This document shows, one piece after another, positions 4,871 through 7,144 of a stretch of 7,144 nt of DNA. The notes beneath the pieces are model-generated. The model saw only the letters and a list, made by a program, of their open reading frames with translations, was not told where the DNA came from and searched no databases. This DNA is from Candidatus Binatia bacterium (GTDB lineage Bacteria; Desulfobacterota_B; Binatia; UBA9968). Positions within the stretch are counted from its first letter, which is position 1; the number at the start of each line of letters is the position of its first letter. The stretch is taken from contig JAICHC010000137.1 in assembly GCA_025922795.1 (NCBI GenBank), forward strand, positions 1 to 7,144, read 5' to 3'. The position numbers and the translations under genes are program-made.

Positions 4871-5329
4871 TTAAAAGCCGTCGTCTTCAACATCAGTGAG
4901 GTCGAGCTTGCGGTAGCTGCGCTCGTTTTCCAAGGTCTTCTGGCGCTTCGCTTCTCGCTCGTTTTCTTCCTGGCATTTCACGCAGAGGCGCGTAAAAGGA
5001 AGGATCTTTAAGCGGCCAAGTTGGATTTCACCTTCACAACTCTCGCAGATGCCGTAGGTCTTGTCGGCGATCCGTTGCAAGGCTTCGTCGATGGCCAGGA
5101 GCTTTTCGCGTTCGCGGTCATTGAGAATGAAATTGATTTCCCGGTCTCTCTCATCGCTCGCGAGATCGTAAGTGTCGCGGCCTTCATCCTTGATGCCCTC
5201 GGTCTCTTCTTTGACACGTCCCTGCATTTCTTTCATCAGGGAGCGCTTCATCTCCTCGAGCATTTCGGAGGCTTGCTTCAGAAACTCTCTTCGCTGCTTT
5301 TTTTCTTTTTCAAGATCGGCTTTAGGCAT
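4871..5329 (-). CDS. dksA: DksA/TraR-family C4 zinc-finger RNA-polymerase regulator
   Basis: This 152-residue protein is close in length to E. coli DksA (151). The family binds the secondary channel of RNA polymerase and, with ppGpp, adjusts transcription at growth-related promoters. The first 50 residues are a charged helix. D52-x-x-D55-x-A57 (DTYDLA) matches the coiled-coil-tip motif needed for DksA activity, which favours a true DksA role over a degenerate TraR-like protein. The zinc finger is C95-x2-C98-x17-C116-x2-C119. An acidic tail ends the chain. The ATG at 5329 overlaps the end of rimO by eight bases, which suggests translational coupling. In-frame TTG and GTG codons further up (5344, 5341) are possible but less likely starts. 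It is the last gene of the lolA-rimO operon. Lineages like this often carry several DksA/TraR proteins, so the symbol is by motif, not by orthology test. Confidence 0.85.
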   Translation of the reverse strand: MPKADLEKEKKQRREFLKQASEMLEEMKRSLMKEMQGRVKEETEGIKDEGRDTYDLASDERDREINFILNDREREKLLAIDEALQRIADKTYGICESCEGEIQLGRLKILPFTRLCVKCQEENEREAKRQKTLENERSYRKLDLTDVEDDGF

Positions 5330-6683
5330 GGAGTTTTTCACCAATCAGGTCGTAGTCTAGAGCGCCGATGATTTGGACATTGATCATGTCACCGGGCAAA
5401 TTCGTCGATTCATCCCCGGAAGCACCCCTCTCGATCCATACCACACCGTCAACTTCCGGGGCATGGGCCTGCGTGCGGCCGGTCAATTTGCCAGATTCAA
5501 GATCGACGTCCTCAATCATAACGCGCTGAATAGTGCCAATCAAGGCCTCGTTCTTTTTTCGTGAAATCGACGCTTGCATCTCCATGAGTTCCTGCCAGCG
5601 CCGTTCTTTTTCCTCTTCGGGCACTCTGGTGGTCATGCGCGCCGCAGCCGTGTCTTCTTCTTCAGAGTATTTAAACACGCCGAGCCGCTCGAACTGAGCT
5701 TCTTCGACAAAATCCAAAAGCTCCGCAAAATCGTTTTCCGTTTCACCCGGGAAGCCGACGATTATCGACGTGCGCAAGGTTAGGTGCGGGATCGCGCCGC
5801 GCAGCTTCTCCACCGCTTCACGCACGGCACTGCCGCTCTTGCCGCGCCGCATGCGCTGCAAGATCGATTTGCTGACATGCTGAAACGGAATGTCGAAATA
5901 TTTGCAGATTTTCTCGCTATCGCGGATAATTTCGAGCAGCGGCGGGTCGAGAAAATTCGGATACGCGTACAACAGCCGGATCCATTCGATTCCGTTAATC
6001 TGCGCGACCTGCCTTAGTAGTCCTTGCAGCGTGGTGCCGTCTTTTCTGTCGCGACCATAGGCGGTAAGATCCTGGGCGATCAGATTAATTTCTTTCACGC
6101 CGTTTTGGCCGAGCAGCATCATCTCATCGAGAACCGAATCAATCGAACGGCTGCGGTGCGGGCCACGCAGTTGAGGAATGATGCAAAACGCGCACTTGTG
6201 GTCACAGCCTTCCGAGACTTTGACAAAGGCCGTATAAGGCGGCGTCGCTCGCAGCCGCGGAGTGGCGTGATCGTAGAGATAACTCGGCACCCCGACGTAC
6301 TGCCGCTTGGTCGTATTGGCGTGGTGTTGGTCGAGAATTTGGGCAATGCGCGGCACCTCGCCGGTGCCGATGAACAGATCGACTTCGGGCAATTCCTTAG
6401 CCAATGCATCAGGATAACGCTGCGATAGACAACCCGCGACGACCAGCTTTTGAACTTTGCCGGCTGCTTTGAGGCGGGCTATGTCCAGGATGGTGTCGAT
6501 CGACTCTTCTTTGGCTGGACCGATAAAGCCGCAGGTATTGACCAAGACGACATCGGCATCCGCTGCCTCCTCGACCATCTCGTAAGCGTGTTGTTGCAGC
6601 AGTCCCGCCATGACTTCCGAATCAACCAGATTGCGGGCGCAGCCGAGACTGACGATAGAGAATTTTTGCTTTATCTGGTTCAT
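5322..6683 (-). CDS. rimO: Ribosomal protein S12 methylthiotransferase RimO
   Basis: This 453-residue radical-SAM enzyme adds a methylthio group to the conserved aspartate of ribosomal protein S12 (Asp89 in E. coli numbering), in the cytoplasm. The N-terminal UPF0004-type domain has the three cysteines for the auxiliary iron-sulfur cluster: Cys15 (SLGCARN), Cys51 (NTCGF) and Cys85 (AGCLSQRY). The radical-SAM cluster motif is C160-DHK-C164-AF-C167. The C-terminus holds a TRAM domain with GRTQAHAPEVDG, a form typical of RimO rather than MiaB. NTCGFI and AGCLSQRYP also favour RimO. The length is close to E. coli RimO (441). Its ATG overlaps the lolA stop by four bases (ATGA), and its end overlaps the dksA-type start by eight. 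All key residues are present, so it should be active. Confidence 0.97.
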   Translation of the reverse strand: MNQIKQKFSIVSLGCARNLVDSEVMAGLLQQHAYEMVEEAADADVVLVNTCGFIGPAKEESIDTILDIARLKAAGKVQKLVVAGCLSQRYPDALAKELPEVDLFIGTGEVPRIAQILDQHHANTTKRQYVGVPSYLYDHATPRLRATPPYTAFVKVSEGCDHKCAFCIIPQLRGPHRSRSIDSVLDEMMLLGQNGVKEINLIAQDLTAYGRDRKDGTTLQGLLRQVAQINGIEWIRLLYAYPNFLDPPLLEIIRDSEKICKYFDIPFQHVSKSILQRMRRGKSGSAVREAVEKLRGAIPHLTLRTSIIVGFPGETENDFAELLDFVEEAQFERLGVFKYSEEEDTAAARMTTRVPEEEKERRWQELMEMQASISRKKNEALIGTIQRVMIEDVDLESGKLTGRTQAHAPEVDGVVWIERGASGDESTNLPGDMINVQIIGALDYDLIGEKLHA

Positions 6684-7144
6684 TGACCCAATTCCACCAC
6701 GTCAGCGCCGTCGGGAATCTGCACTCGGAACAACGAATCCTTCAATCCGACTCCTTTGCGCATCGCGGAGAAGCTCAGTGTCGTGAGATTATTGGCGGCG
6801 TCGCGCACGCTCACCCAGTCGATATCCGCGGAGGTTTTGTCGACCCCCATGAGGATCTCGCTATAGCCGCCAGCCTCGCCTTTGGGCTCCAACCGGAGCA
6901 CGTATTGGTTGTTTTCGGACGCCTTGAGCGTCGCGTTGAAATCCTTCTTTAGATTGCCCAATCCCAATAAAAACGACAGCGGAATATCGCCGCGGAAAGC
7001 ATTTTTCAAGGGGCTCTTGATCACCTGGTTTTGGTCCGGCTGATAGAAATAAAGATGTTTGCCATCGGCGAGCACAAACTGTCCTTTCGGCTCCTCGTAG
7101 AGCCAGAGCATCTTGCCGGGCCGCTTAAAAGAAACTTTTCCCGA
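6680..7144 (-). CDS. lolA: Outer-membrane lipoprotein carrier protein LolA (5' partial)
   Basis: The frame runs open to the window edge, giving 154 residues of the C-terminal three quarters; the signal peptide and first strands are missing. LolA is the periplasmic chaperone that takes lipoproteins from the LolCDE transporter and delivers them to the outer membrane. Visible family marks are FKRPGKMLWLYEEP, LADGKHLYFY and PDQNQV near the start, then RGDIPLSFLLG and later RLEPKG. The Met at 7111 is internal (the K/M in RPGKM), because the family motif continues upstream of it without a stop. The TGA overlaps the rimO start as ATGA, so translation is probably coupled. It could serve the two lipoproteins encoded nearby, but LolA is a general carrier. 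Confidence 0.92.
   Translation of the reverse strand, partial: SGKVSFKRPGKMLWLYEEPKGQFVLADGKHLYFYQPDQNQVIKSPLKNAFRGDIPLSFLLGLGNLKKDFNATLKASENNQYVLRLEPKGEAGGYSEILMGVDKTSADIDWVSVRDAANNLTTLSFSAMRKGVGLKDSLFRVQIPDGADVVELGQ

Noticed and set aside
5330..5344. TTG at 5344 as the start of the dksA-type gene
   Set aside because: The ATG at 5329 gives a family-typical length and start; the longer form would add five residues translated from inside rimO.
5373..6686. Plus-strand open frames opposite rimO (for example 6024-6428)
   Set aside because: They are antisense shadows of a full-length, motif-complete rimO.

Overview
The window looks like a piece of a Gram-negative chromosome, probably from a Deltaproteobacteria-like or related candidate phylum. 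The evidence is LolA, two lipobox lipoproteins, the tail of an outer-membrane beta-barrel protein, and a lolA-rimO-dksA gene order. The lineage is an inference from gene content and order and has not been checked by a search.

Layout, left to right. (1) Positions 1-78 are the last 25 codons of a plus-strand outer-membrane protein, followed by a strong terminator. (2) About 700 bases carry no convincing gene. They hold degenerate CCTGAGC/CGAAGG-type intergenic repeats, a hairpin followed by a T-run, and a good sigma-70-like promoter. (3) 842-1644 is a two-gene plus-strand unit: a small lipoprotein (type A1) and a small secreted protein (type B1) sharing one domain of about 78 residues. (4) 1774-3690 is a minus-strand two-component system of the NarL type, response regulator first and then a six-TM histidine kinase. 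(5) 3941-4756 is a second copy of the two-gene unit (A2 lipoprotein, B2 secreted protein), divergent from the regulator and ended by a near-perfect bidirectional terminator. (6) 4871-7144 is a tightly overlapping minus-strand operon reading lolA (5' truncated by the window edge), rimO and a dksA/traR-type gene.

The most interesting element is the arrangement A1-B1 / kinase-regulator / A2-B2. A lipoprotein-plus-secreted-protein pair has been duplicated as a pair and sits on both sides of a two-component system. A1 resembles A2 and B1 resembles B2 more than A resembles B, so the split into a membrane-anchored and a free form predates the duplication of the pair. In the B pair the coding DNA has diverged strongly at silent positions while the protein core is almost unchanged, which points to old copies held by selection. 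I infer an envelope-located system whose expression is controlled by the adjacent kinase and regulator. Its biochemical role cannot be read from the sequence.

The lolA-rimO-dksA operon is conventional: lipoprotein transport, S12 methylthiolation and RNA-polymerase control. LolA would be expected to carry the A-type lipoproteins to the outer membrane, but nothing here shows that the operon and the duplicated modules are functionally linked beyond adjacency.
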